DNA of 64,000 nucleotides, taken from the NCBI RefSeq assembly GCF_000151315.2, contig NW_011887296.1, positions 715,095 through 779,094 on the forward strand, read 5' to 3'. A model generated the notes under the pieces. That model made no database searches, was not told where the DNA came from, and saw only the letters and a program-made list of their open reading frames with translations. Below, one piece after another: positions 33,781 to 44,320 of the stretch. The DNA comes from Capsaspora owczarzaki ATCC 30864 (taxonomy: Eukaryota; Opisthokonta; Filasterea). Positions within the stretch are counted from its first letter, which is position 1, and every line of letters starts with the position of its first letter. A program made the translations under genes and the position numbers.

Positions 33781-35742
33781 ATGACAGAGTCACGAATGCT
33801 AGCGGAGTGCTTATGTGAGCGAAAGCCCGAATTATTGGACCAGCACAGCGCGCTTGTACTGACGAAAAAAATGAGAAACAGGCTCCACGAGATTGACGAT
33901 TTTGCAGCCCGCGCGATAGCTGAAGCTCTAAAGTTAAACACGACGCTGACTACGCTCGTGTAAGGCATCTCACTTTGACTGATGCATGTGAGTGATTCAG
34001 CCGAGCATGATGAGTGCTGACTGCTGGTGGTGATGGACAGGCTGAGCGAGAATCAGATTGGCGATGCTGGCGCTCAAAGCATTGCTGAAGCGCTCAAAGT
34101 GAACACGACGTTGACTGAGCTTAGGTACAGCATCTCCCTTTTGACTGGTGCATGAGAGTGGAGTGCTCGCTGATGGAGAGGATGGACAGACTGGAGTTCA
34201 ATCAGATTGGTGATGCTGGAGCGCAGGCGATCGCCGAGGCACTCAAAGTGAACACAAAGCTTGGCACGCTCTAGTAAGGCATCTCACGTTGACCGATATT
34301 TGTCGTTGGGTGGTCCAACGGAGGGCGTTCGAAGTGCTCACTGATGGACGGGACGAATAGTCTGCGACAGAATCAGATTGGCGAGGTCGGAGCTCTTGCG
34401 ATTGCTGAGGCACTCCGTGTGAACAAGACGCTGGCTTTGCTTTAGTAAATATCAATTGCTTTAGATGCTCTGATAGACGCTAAATTCATGCTACAGGCGA
34501 TCTAACCGACAGCAACAGTTTAGAGAGTAACTTCCTGACCAAAGCTGAGATCATTGCGCTTCGACAAACCGGCAACACCTGTCACTTGAAGTAAGACTCT
34601 CTGCTTTATTGGATCCTTGCATGAAGTCAAATGCGGACAGCAAAGCCATTCATCTGCGTTGGCGAAATTGGGGCTTCTTGGGTGGCAGAGCTCTTGACAA
34701 CCAGCGTACTCGGTCACCAGCCGAACAGGCCGCAGTAGCTAAGAATCAGCAATTGCGCACCGAGCTTGCTGCCAAAGAACAGGAGCTGCAACAACTTCGC
34801 TCCGATCTGAAATCAGCTCTTGATCGGATCGACGCTCTTGAGCGCCACCAACCCGCTGATGGATTCGCATCGAACGTTGATCAACCCATCCCCGAAGTGC
34901 CTCTCGCCACTCTCGTCTCCGCCACGAAAAATTTCGCTGATGATTCTCTGCTCGGCGAAGGAGCATTTGGTCGCGTGTACCGCGCCAGTCTGCCTGGGCC
35001 TCCTGTCGCGATCAAGAAACTGTCCGCCGAATCGATCAAAGGCTATGCCTCATTTCAATCAGAATTGGACTCCTTGTCGAAGTTCCGTCACCGAAACATC
35101 ATTACCATTCTGTCCTATGCCAAAAGTCACGATGCCTACTGCTTGGTGTATGAGTTCATGCCAAACGGTTCTGTTCGCGACCGTCTCAGCCGCAAAAACA
35201 ACACGCCTCCGCTGACTTGGTCCCAGCGCCATCAGATTGCGGCTGATGTTGACCGTGGCATGCATTACGTCCAGACAGCCCTCCCTGATCAAGTTCTGTT
35301 CCACCTCGACCTCAAGACGGACAACGTTCTGTTGGACGCACACTTTAATGCAAAAGTGTCTGATTTTGGTCTCGTCCGTGCTGCCGAGCATCTTGATGAC
35401 AAGAGCTACCTTCGCACAAAGGTTCCTCAAGGCACAGCTCCTTACATGTGTCCCGAGTTCTTTGAGGAAGGTCGCATGACAGTCAAGACCGACGTCTACG
35501 CGTTTGGCATGATTTTGCTCGAGCTTGCAACCGCCGCGAAGCCTGGGACTCGACTGAAGGCCGAAACGCGGAAAGCTGTGTCCAACCAGAAATTCATTGA
35601 GATGTTGGACTCGGCACTCAAACCAAGTGACGCAGAGCACCAGAGCATCACCGGTATTGTCACTCTCGCCCTCAAGTGTCTTGACGATATTGCCGACGAA
35701 CGTCCCTCCTTTGGTCGCCTCATTGCTACCTTGGATGCCTGA
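33781..35742 (+). CDS. LRR (RNI-type) + coiled coil + Pelle/IRAK-like kinase
   Basis: Exons 33781..33959, 34041..34124, 34190..34273, 34361..34444, 34519..34590, 34641..35742; phases agree, ~534 aa. Three central exons are exactly 84 nt and each encodes one 28-residue ribonuclease-inhibitor-type LRR (LSENQIGDAGAQSIAEALKV and variants). A coiled coil (AAKEQELQQLRSDLKSALDR) and a TKL-group kinase domain (~aa 240-534) follow: GEGAFGRVYRA, VAIKKL, HRNIITILSY, VYEFMPNGSVRDRL, HLDLKTDNVLL, SDFGLV, APYMCPEF, DVYAFGMILLEL. The closest families are Pelle/IRAK and plant RLKs. The catalytic loop is H-L-D rather than H-R-D (non-RD type); catalytic Lys and Asp are present. No TM helix, so cytosolic. The true start may be upstream, since the first LRR is incomplete. 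Confidence 0.8.
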
Positions 35743-36080
35743 TTTCCCACGTGAAGATTGGTGCCAAAGCATCCTGAACTGTGCAGTCTGTCGTTTGTCA
35801 TTGGTTCAGAATTAAGCTTGTCAACACATGTCATACTGTAAGAGCAATAGGGAACATTGTTCAACACGAGTCGACCATTCACAAATCATGTCCAAAAACG
35901 TGGATCTCAGCCAACTTTCAACACCAGCCAGCCAACCATCACACAGCTTTATCAGAATGACAACAAGTTGCAAAGGAGAAAGCCGCGAAAACGCAACTGA
36001 AAATAAGACAAACACTCGTCCGAAACACACATCCAACCAAAAAAAAAAAACAGGTAGACAAGTCGAAAAAAAAAAAGCCA
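35743..36080. other. Intergenic, convergent, A-rich
   Basis: Gap of ~340 bp between converging genes with A runs near 36040 and 36066. Probably 3' UTRs; nothing else seen. Confidence 0.45.
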
Positions 36081-39000
36081 TCATCCACTCGCGGTCGTTG
36101 CCGATGTGGGAGTCGCCGGTACACTGCCATCGTCATGGTTGGGCTGTTTGGACTTGCGAACAGCCTCAGTGCTTTCGAGCACACCTACAAAACAAACGAA
36201 AAAAAAAAGGTAGCAAAGAACGCAAACCCCCCCCCCAAAAAAAAAAAAAAAAAAAATCCAACAGCGTGAGAAATTATCATGTTCAAAACAAATCGGCCCA
36301 TCCTAAAGCACGCAACGTTCAAGTGCTCACCGGAAGCCAGAGAAAAGTGGCGTCCAGCGATATCTGCTGGCTTTTCTGCAGGACTAAACCACTCCCAGAC
36401 AGAGCCGACGATTGGCAAATGACGAACAATGCCCTAACACAACATCCAACCATCGCAATCGTTCGATATTGAGAAAAGGTCAAGCATCGCGGTGCAATCC
36501 TATACAACAGCACGCTCCTACGCACCCCTTCGTAAAACTGGTTGTCGTTGGCGCGCTTCAAATCCTCCTCGGCCTGACGAATGGACTGCTGAATAGACTC
36601 GTCGAGGTATTGGGGCAGATGCAGGTTTGCCTCGACATCGGCCGAGCATCGAGAAATGGCATCAACAATGGCAGTGATGGTTTGCACGGTGGCGGGCACG
36701 GCATCCACACCCACAAGCAAGCACGGTTCACCAGAGCGCGTTTGGCCAGCTGCAAACATGGTGTGTGAGCGTGCAAGCGTGGCGGCAATCTCCTGGTTGA
36801 CACGATTAACGGCCGCGGCCGTTGGACCGGGTGCAGCGCCAGCCCCAGCGACGACCGACCCCGCGGTCTCTGGCTTGCCAACTTGGGCAAGCAGCGGCGG
36901 ACGATACCGCACAGCACCGAGTCCAGCAATAGGCTCGAGGTCGACCAGTTCCAAACTGTCCGAGGAAGAGATGAGACGATGGAACAGAGCGCGCTGGGCG
37001 AGGGTCGAGTCGAAAAGCAGGGCAAGGCGGTCCAAATCGCCCACCAAGGCGTCAATCTCGCCATCTTGCGTGGCCAATGTGGGCACGGTCAGAGCAGGTT
37101 GATACAAAAAGACACACTTGCCGTCAATGCGCGTTAAAATGATGCCGACGCGAGTGTTTGAGGCGACGACGTGGGTCAAGAGCTGCGAGTGCACCTGATC
37201 GGCAAGGGCAACCATGCGCTCAACAATCGCGTCAGAGTGGAGTCGGCTCGGGGCTCCAGTGCGCACCAGCGAGCTGTCGGGAGCCGGCGATTCCGATTGA
37301 GACGCCCGTCGCTCGACCGACTGCGGTGGTGCAGATGTTGTGGTTGGCGTGCTGAGACCTGACAGGGTGTCATCCTCGGATGGGGGGAAGGACACGCTTG
37401 CCCACTCGACAGTGGGCGAAAATGTAAAGTACACTGCTCCGGGAACATGAGAACAATCGGGGAAGACCTCTCGCAGTGTCTTGAGCTGCCGAAGCGAAGC
37501 ACGCAGCTGGCTAGACAGCGCCGCCGCGCGCAGGGCATATCGCTGGAACGGGCTCGCGGATGGCACCGATGGATTGGCCGGAGGTTGGCTTGCTGCACCA
37601 GCGGCGGAGGCAGCGAAAGGGACGACGGTGCTTTGCTGTGGGCCGCCGTGGGCGGTGGGCGATGACGAAGAGGTTGCTGTGGTAGGGGTGGTGGCGTCCC
37701 CAGTGCTGCTGCTGCTGGATGACGTTGGTGTGGCCGCAGCTGACGAGGGCGACGATGAGGACGCAGCGGCGTCTTCGGTGAGCAGCATCCAGAGTGGCAT
37801 GGGCACGAAGGCATCGTTAATGTCCATGGACAAGGCGGCAGCAGCCAGAGCGGAAGCGTGGCCAGTGTACTTGCTCGCAGACAGCGCACCACCGCCAGCA
37901 ACGGGCAGGAGCGGCCCTTTCGGTGTCGAGCGGAAGACGTATGCGGGTGGAATCAAGCCTGTGGGCAGACCCAGCCAGTCGCCCAAGCGGAGCGCGAGAG
38001 AGTCGCTCATGGTGGCCAGCTCGCGCAGCAGCAGCGTACCGGAAGGTAGAGTCAGCGAGGACAGCGCTTGGCCGGTGAGATGCACCCAAAGCGATGCGGC
38101 AGAAGCAACGGCCGCGAGCTTGGCAATTTCTTCCTCAGGCCGCGGCAGCAACAGCTGGGCCTCCGTGTCCAGCACGAGGAGCAATGGCACGCGACCAGCC
38201 TGGGTGTCGCGCTGGATGGCGCTCTCGAGCGCGCGCGCAGAAATGCCGTTGCCGCCAGGGGTGGGTGCGATTGCGCGAATGCAGTTGAGCGGCAGCCCGA
38301 GCGCGCGGCAAAAGCTGTTGCTAAAGCGCAAGGTGGTGCTCACATAGACAACCGGAAGTCGCGACTGGAAACACCGGAAACCCTCCAGCGCATAGTTGGC
38401 GTATTTGCGCTCGATGGCGGCACGGCAGATGAGCTCGAGCCCGGAACCGTGATGGAAGGCGACCGTCGGCATCAGGTCGTACAGGCCAAACGCCGCCCGC
38501 ACCATTGCCGCCGTTGCTGCGTGCATCCTTTGCGACAGTCTCAGCAGCGCCTCGCGCTCGAGGGTGGATACGAGTTGCAGTCGGATGAACTGAGCAGCGA
38601 GGACTGCGCGCGTGCGATTCGACACCTTGCGGACGCCCGCCGAGAACGTGCTGACACCCCAAACAAAACAAAACAAAAAAACAAAACAACAAGGCAGACG
38701 CAAAAATATCGAGATTGACATGGTGAGAGGGTGAGAGAGGGTGAGAGGGGGTGAGTGCGCAGGTTTCAGCCAAACGGGCGGCAGATTTCGTTGTCGTCTC
38801 GTCCCAAAAACAACCCCAAACATTTGTACCTTTCGCCTGCGTTCTGAGCAACGTCTGGCAGAGCTGCGTCGAGGAAGGCGAGGATGGCCTGCGGATCGAG
38901 CTTGGACGCTGCGTCCTGCGTCGGCAAAATTTTGAATGAGAAGTTCAACGTTGTGTTAGTCAGCAAAGAGCAGCCGGCGCTTCAAACATCCCGCGACACA

Positions 39001-39345
39001 CACTCCACGACTGATGGATGGAAGTTTTGATGTTTTCGTTCAAAGCAAGGCGACGATGACTGAGACTGGGGGGAGAGGGGAGAGAGAGTTGGAGGTTCAA
39101 AACTGGCGTCGTGGCAAGCCGCTCAAGTCAGTCAGTCAAGGTTGGGGGGGGGGGTCTCGCGCGTCGTTTGACATCATGAGATATGTCTGATGGGACATTG
39201 CAGGTGTGTGTGTGTGATGAGGAGTGGGATGGTCGTGGCGGGCGGTGGGTGGTGGAAAGCGGAAGGAAAGCTGGCTGGTTGCTGCCGTCCTTACCCGGTC
39301 GAAGGCAGTGAGCAGCGCACGAAGCTGAACAATCTCACTCGTCAT
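36081..39345 (-). CDS. PDXDC1: PDXDC1-like protein (group II decarboxylase fold)
   Basis: Exons 39295..39345, 38830..38915, 36526..38650, 36331..36433, 36081..36184; all phases agree, 822 aa. Related to animal PDXDC1, an AADC-like protein of unclear activity. Shared features are LICRAAIERKYANYALEGF and VVYVSTTLRFSNSFCRALGL (Rossmann-like PLP fold), RVPLLLVLDTEAQLL, LWVHLTGQALSSLTL and DWLGLP. The conserved C-terminal block RHLPIVGSVWEWFSP is followed by RHFSLASG-VLESTE, which matches PDXDC1 (QIPVVGSVLNWFSP...FNLTAGSLESTE) across two splice junctions. Where active decarboxylases have the PLP-binding Lys (about D-S-...-H-K), this protein has DSLALRLGDW with no Lys, as in PDXDC1. A Ser/Thr/Pro-rich insert lies near 37620-37770. 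Divergent from DERA. Confidence 0.88.
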
Positions 39346-39605
39346 AGTGTACTAAAAAGTACGATAGAACCAACGAGTAGAAGGAGTGCAATTGAAGCAA
39401 AAAAAGAACAAAAGAACAAGAGAGAGACAAAGTTGTGCCTATGCAGTCCTCTGGCTCACTCAGAACTGCTCCTAGTGCTAGTGCTACTCCGCATGTATGA
39501 AGGGCACACAACCCCAAACGCATCTATTCATGTATGAAATGCCGATCGGAACGGCACTCCTCAAATCCTCACTCCTCCTTGGTCTCTGAGCCACTTGGAA
39601 GCAAA
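39346..39605. promoter_or_regulatory. Divergent promoter gap, PDXDC1 / DERA
   Basis: About 260 bp between divergent start codons. No element identified; in-frame ATG at 39534 upstream of the chosen DERA start falls here. Confidence 0.4.
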
Positions 39606-40448
39606 ATGTCCCTCAGTCCAGCGACCATCCTGGCTGCCGACGCCGATGCGCGTCGTGCCATTGTGGCAGGCGATCACTCTGCGTGCAAGGTCGCGCTGCT
39701 GGTTGATCATACGCAGCTCAAGCAAGAGTGCACGACTGCTCACATCGTCGCGCTCTGTGCCCAAGCACGCGAGCACGACTTCCGGTCGGTCTGCATCCCG
39801 CCGTCACGCGTGGCTCTGGCGCGATCGCTACTGGTGCTGCCAGCGCAGTTGTCAAAAGCAGATGCTGCTGGTGCTGCGGTCCGAGTGTGCACCGTGGTTG
39901 GCTTTCCAAACGGCTACATGACCACCGCCGCCAAGGTCGCCGAGACAGCGGACGCGGTCGCAGCCGGTGCAGACGAGATTGACTTTGTGCAGAACGTCGG
40001 ATGGGTCAAGGACGCAAACTGGACGGACACTCGCAACGAGTACAGGGCGATCGTTGCTGCTGCGGGCCCGGCGCGACTGGTCAAGGTCATTCTCGAGACA
40101 GCGCTGCTCACCCCCGACGAGATTGAGCGCTGCTCGACCATCGCAGTCCAAGCAGGCATTCACACGGTCAAGACAAGCACGGGCTTTGCTGCGAGAGGCG
40201 CATCTCTGGCGGACGTCGAAGCCATGCAACGAGGCATCGAGCTTGCGTTCGCAGACGGCTCAACACCCCGACGTGTGGTTGGCATCAAAGCGAGCGGCGG
40301 CATTCGTGATACTGTGACAGCACTCCAATTTATCCGCGCTGGTGCCACGCGGCTCGGCACGTCGTCGGGAGTCGCCATTATTTCAGGGCTTCAGCATCAT
40401 CAGCCGGGTGAGTCAAGCGGAGCTGCGGCAAGCACGAGCAACTACTAA
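39606..40448 (+). CDS. DERA: Deoxyribose-phosphate aldolase (DeoC/DERA)
   Basis: Intronless, 280 aa. Cleaves 2-deoxy-D-ribose 5-phosphate to glyceraldehyde 3-phosphate and acetaldehyde in deoxynucleoside catabolism; TIM barrel. The start MSLSPATIL gives a normal length for bacterial-size DERA. Family blocks: LLVDHTQLKQ, SVCIPPSRV, CTVVGFPNGYMTT, ADEIDFVQNVGW, LVKVILETALL (catalytic Lys region), HTVKTSTGF (Schiff-base Lys), GIKASGGIRD (second Lys), GTSSGVAII. The barrel resembles the short bacterial-type enzyme more than longer animal DERA, so horizontal acquisition is possible but unproven. An in-frame ATG at 39534 would add 24 residues without family support. Confidence 0.93.
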   Translation: MSLSPATILAADADARRAIVAGDHSACKVALLVDHTQLKQECTTAHIVALCAQAREHDFRSVCIPPSRVALARSLLVLPAQLSKADAAGAAVRVCTVVGFPNGYMTTAAKVAETADAVAAGADEIDFVQNVGWVKDANWTDTRNEYRAIVAAAGPARLVKVILETALLTPDEIERCSTIAVQAGIHTVKTSTGFAARGASLADVEAMQRGIELAFADGSTPRRVVGIKASGGIRDTVTALQFIRAGATRLGTSSGVAIISGLQHHQPGESSGAAASTSNY

Positions 40449-40698
40449 GCAGTGTAGTCATGTATTGGTGTGTCTACTGTGTCTACTTTTTATGTATCTC
40501 CAAACGCAACTTCAAAGAACATTTAAAAAAAAAAAAAAGGCCTGGAAAAGCTACATGTCATACACACAAATGACATAAACCCCACAGCGCCACATTTGCG
40601 CAATAGACAAAACCAAAACAAGGACGGAAAGAAAACCATTTTTTGTACAGAGAGGCGAGAGAGATCCATTAGCGCTGCCGTCCGAGCACCGACGCAAA

Positions 40699-42792
40699 CT
40701 ACGCAAAGGGATTGGTGGCTGCGAACGTCCGTTGACCATTGGCATTCACAGCAGGGTTGAAAGCAGCACCAGCGGGGCTGAAAGGTGCACCAGCGGGGTT
40801 GTAAGCTTGTTGAGCACCGCCGTAGCCGGAAGCGTGAGGCGCGCCGAAGGCTGGGTTGTAAGCAGCCGCATAGTTTTGCTGCGGCTGTCCGGGCGAGGGC
40901 ATAAAGCCGACCGCAGCTTGACCGCCGTACGGCGCACCGGCGTACGCATTGCTCGGCGAGGCGTAAGGGTTGGGAGCGTGAACAGGAGTGCCAAGTGCAT
41001 ATCCGGCTGGAGTGGCAACCACCGGCACGTAAGCCACAGGGGCCTGTGCAGGCGAAGACATGTTGTAGAGCGACATGATGTCCTGTTTGGATGGCTTTGG
41101 TGCATTGGCTGGGCTGCTCGAGCTTGCCGCAGCCGACGACGACGAAGCGGGGACTGTTGGCAGCGCCGGGGAAGGTTGACGGCTGCGACGGGAAGGTCAC
41201 TGCGGGTGAGCCACCCCAGGGGTCACCGGGAGCGAGCTGGCAATTCCCCCCCCCCACAAACAGGGCAAAAGTAAGTGAGTAAGTGGGTCTGTTTTCTCGA
41301 GGATGTGGGGTTTCGTTGTTTTTTTTGGGGGGGGTGTTTTGCTTGAGGTACTTACAGCGACGGGAGCGGGTGCAGGGGCAGGAGCGGGTGCGGGGGCTGG
41401 CGGCGGGGCATTGGCAACAGCAACGCTGTTCCAAGCGACCTGCGCGCCAGGAGCGGGACGGGCGGGCTCACCGAGAGAGATCAGCGAGCTGTTGCCACCT
41501 GTTGCAGCCGGTGCACCGCGACCGGGCTTTTGCACGGTCGCATACAGGTCGTTCGGGTCGGGTTGGAACGTGGCGTTCGGGGGACGGGCCGGGGAAGGCT
41601 GCGGCGGACGGGCAGGAGCTGCGCTCGGCGTCGACGGCTTTGGAGGACGGGCAGGTGGTGCATCGCCCGACTCGCGAGCTGCGTTCGTCAACAGCTCGTC
41701 TGCAGCACGATTAGCATCGCCATTCGCCTTCTCCAACGCATAGTGTGTGGCAAGGTCATCTTTGAAACCCATGTTGAGAAGCAGGCGAAGCGCCTGCTGG
41801 TATGCCGTGTTTTGCGTCTGGGAAGGGATGTTGTTCGTGGTGATGTCTTCCACAACGGCAGAAATGTCGCCCTTGTTTCGTTCGAGAGATCGGAGGTTGT
41901 AGTCGCGGTTTTTGAAGCCCATGCTGGGAACGAACAAGGCCAAAACACAAAACAATAATCAGAAAAAAAATCAGTTTCGGTTCGAGCTCTGCACGCAACA
42001 AGATTGAACGCCGGTGCCCACACCTTTCCAGCTGTGCGAGTTGTGCAGAAAACTTGTCGGCAAGACTGCCGGGGATGGGACGGAAGTCAGATTCGACCGC
42101 CGTGTGAGCCGGAGCGTGCGTGTACTGAGATGTTCCGGGCAAATGCAGGGCTTGTGAGTCCTTGGCTGCCAATCAAACCTTCTTTGTAGAGCCACAAAAC
42201 CCCGCAAGCGAAGGGCTTACAGTGCTGGGAGCGCTCGTAGCGTTTACGTGCCATTCGCGCTTGACGTACTTGCGCCGCACAAAATTGTCCATGTCCGTTG
42301 GCAGGTTGAATGGCTTGGGTGCGCGCGCCAGGTACAGCTCATTGCTGCGCGTGTTGCCCATGTTGCGCATGACCTGGACAAGAAGAAGGCATTCGGAGGA
42401 CGGAGGATTTGGTGCTAGTTGCAAAGCGATTTCAACAATGACCATTTTGTTCTGTTACCTCGACTTGGTCGGGCGTCCAAGTGTCGAGCGAGACGGACTT
42501 GATGCGCGAGTACTGAACGCCAAGCTGGCGGTGATGCCCTGCGCATTCCATGCACAGAAACACGCCGAGCGTATGCGAAGCCCATCTGGGTGCTGCGTCA
42601 TACACCAACAGCAACATAGTGAAATCGAGATGGTGAGGCGCAACACAATTTTAGCGGCTTCTTCTTGTCAGCGGGTCTCGCTTGGGAGCTCCTACCTTTG
42701 GCGCCGCAGTCAGCGCACGTGCGATTGCCATCCAGCTTGAGAAGCTCCTGGAGCTGCTTGGCCTCGGCGTCGGAGCGAATCGAAGTCGACAT
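40699..42792 (-). CDS. ArfGAP protein with UBA-like domains (SMAP/Age2-like)
   Basis: Exons 42696..42792, 42459..42592, 42221..42373, 42024..42160, 41356..41923 and a last exon ending at 40699. The ArfGAP zinc finger has C-x2-C (CADC) and C-x2-C (CMEC) 16 residues apart, followed by GVQYSRIKSVSLDTW, the arginine-bearing LG-x-H-x-S-K-V-x-S-x-x-L-D-x-W region. The domain stimulates GTP hydrolysis on Arf. Two UBA-like segments follow (SMGFKNRDYNLRSL; LLLNMGFKDDLATHYALEKA), then a Pro/Ala-rich linker and a C-terminal region with SLYNMSS and a final NPF-A, an EH-domain ligand. The last exon starts either at 41082 (in phase) or at 41236 (one base out of phase but coding-like). Role in clathrin/endosomal traffic is inferred. 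Confidence 0.82.
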
Positions 42793-43649
42793 CAGCGGGA
42801 AAAAAAAAAAAAAAATGATCTGCTTTGAATAGAATTCTGCTCATAAAGTTGAAAATTGAGGATGGGGGGGGGGTCAGAGGCACTCACCATCACAACACAA
42901 CGGAGGATGGAGCGTTGCAATGCGCTTGGATGAGTTTGGCTGGGGTTGTGGTCGTGGTCGGGGAAAGGAAGCGGAGATGAGGAAAATAAAAAAAAAAGGG
43001 AAGGAAAGCAAGCTGTTCGCCCAAAGGACGACTTCCCACTGCTCGGTGCAAACAAAAACGACCATCCATGGAAGACGAGATAGAGAGGGAGGATTAGAAA
43101 AGCGCGGGCGAGGTGGAGAGAAGAGAGAGGATGCGGATGCCATAAGTGCGCGTTTTCGCAGAGTGCGCGTTCGGCGTGTCATCGAATTTGACGCTGAAGG
43201 ACTTCGCGAGTCTCCATTCACCGTCACCGTCATCATCATCACCACCATCACCGCTCTGTGAGATCTGCAGCGGACCTCGAGTCTCTTTGCGCGTTGATGG
43301 AGAACTTTGCAAGGTCGCCGCTGACGTTTTAAAAAGCGGTGGGGGAAGGAATCGCATGTCACCCAACAACGCCTCCAGAAGATTCTGAGAACTTACAGAA
43401 GTGGGGAAAATAAAGAATGAATGAGCATGCACTACACGACGTTGAAATGGCATCAGTGACCACCGTGCTCCAAACTGGGCGCTGAATCCGCTGGCAAATT
43501 GTTCGTTCTGATTCAGATTGTCCAGTATGCTTGACCTTCCACAGTGTGCTTGGCTGAGTCGAAGTACAGTAGACATGTCTTCCAAAGTAGTCGTAGTAGT
43601 AGAAACGAAACGCCGCTCACTCCAGATTTCCAATCCAGACTCACGCAAA
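42793..43649. other. Intergenic, divergent, G- and A-rich
   Basis: About 860 bp between divergent genes; G run near 42864-42872. A 200-codon minus-strand open frame exists here but lacks family resemblance and overlaps the next gene's first exon, so it is not called. Confidence 0.4.
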
Positions 43650-44280
43650 ATGTCCACTTCCGTTTCGTTCGTTGACGACGATGCCATCAAGCAAGCGTTT
43701 GCCAGCGTCCGCGCTGACAGCAACAGCACCACCTGGTAAAGCGCGAATCTGACATCTCCCCCCTTCTCCCCCTTCCTGCCAGTTGGTCTGTTTTTGTGCT
43801 CTGCTGCAGAGTCAGATCGTGTGAGTCAGCGCAAGAAGACGGGGCGGAGAGTGGCACGGCCTCACAGTTCGGCCAAGATGTGTTTTCTCTTCTCCCCTTC
43901 TCCCCGCTTCTCCCCGCTTCTCCCCGCTTCTCCTCTACTCCCGTTTCAACTTCCATCGCCTTCATTCACCCCATCTCCACTGCACTCTGCAGCTGCACTT
44001 TACCGTGATTCCGCATGCTTTTTTGCGGTTCCATTCCATTCGTGGAATGTCGTTCACTTTGTCCTTCCGCTCTTTCGTCATTTCGTTCATCCCCCCGCCT
44101 CCGCCTTCGAAAGCAAGGATTGTGACAAATCATCCATTTTGCAGTGCAATGTTGCCAACATGCATCCAAATCCACTCGAAAACAAGACAAAGAAGGGGAA
44201 CAAAAGAATTAAAAAGCATAGGGAAAAAAAAAAAAATACTTGAAACCTGCCTAAACTGGAAGCTCAATGCAACTCCCATA

Positions 44281-44320
<40 letters not shown>

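Noticed and set aside
43094-43732. 212-codon minus-strand frame
   Set aside because: Low-complexity, overlaps the first exon of the tandem ADF-H gene, and shows no domain.
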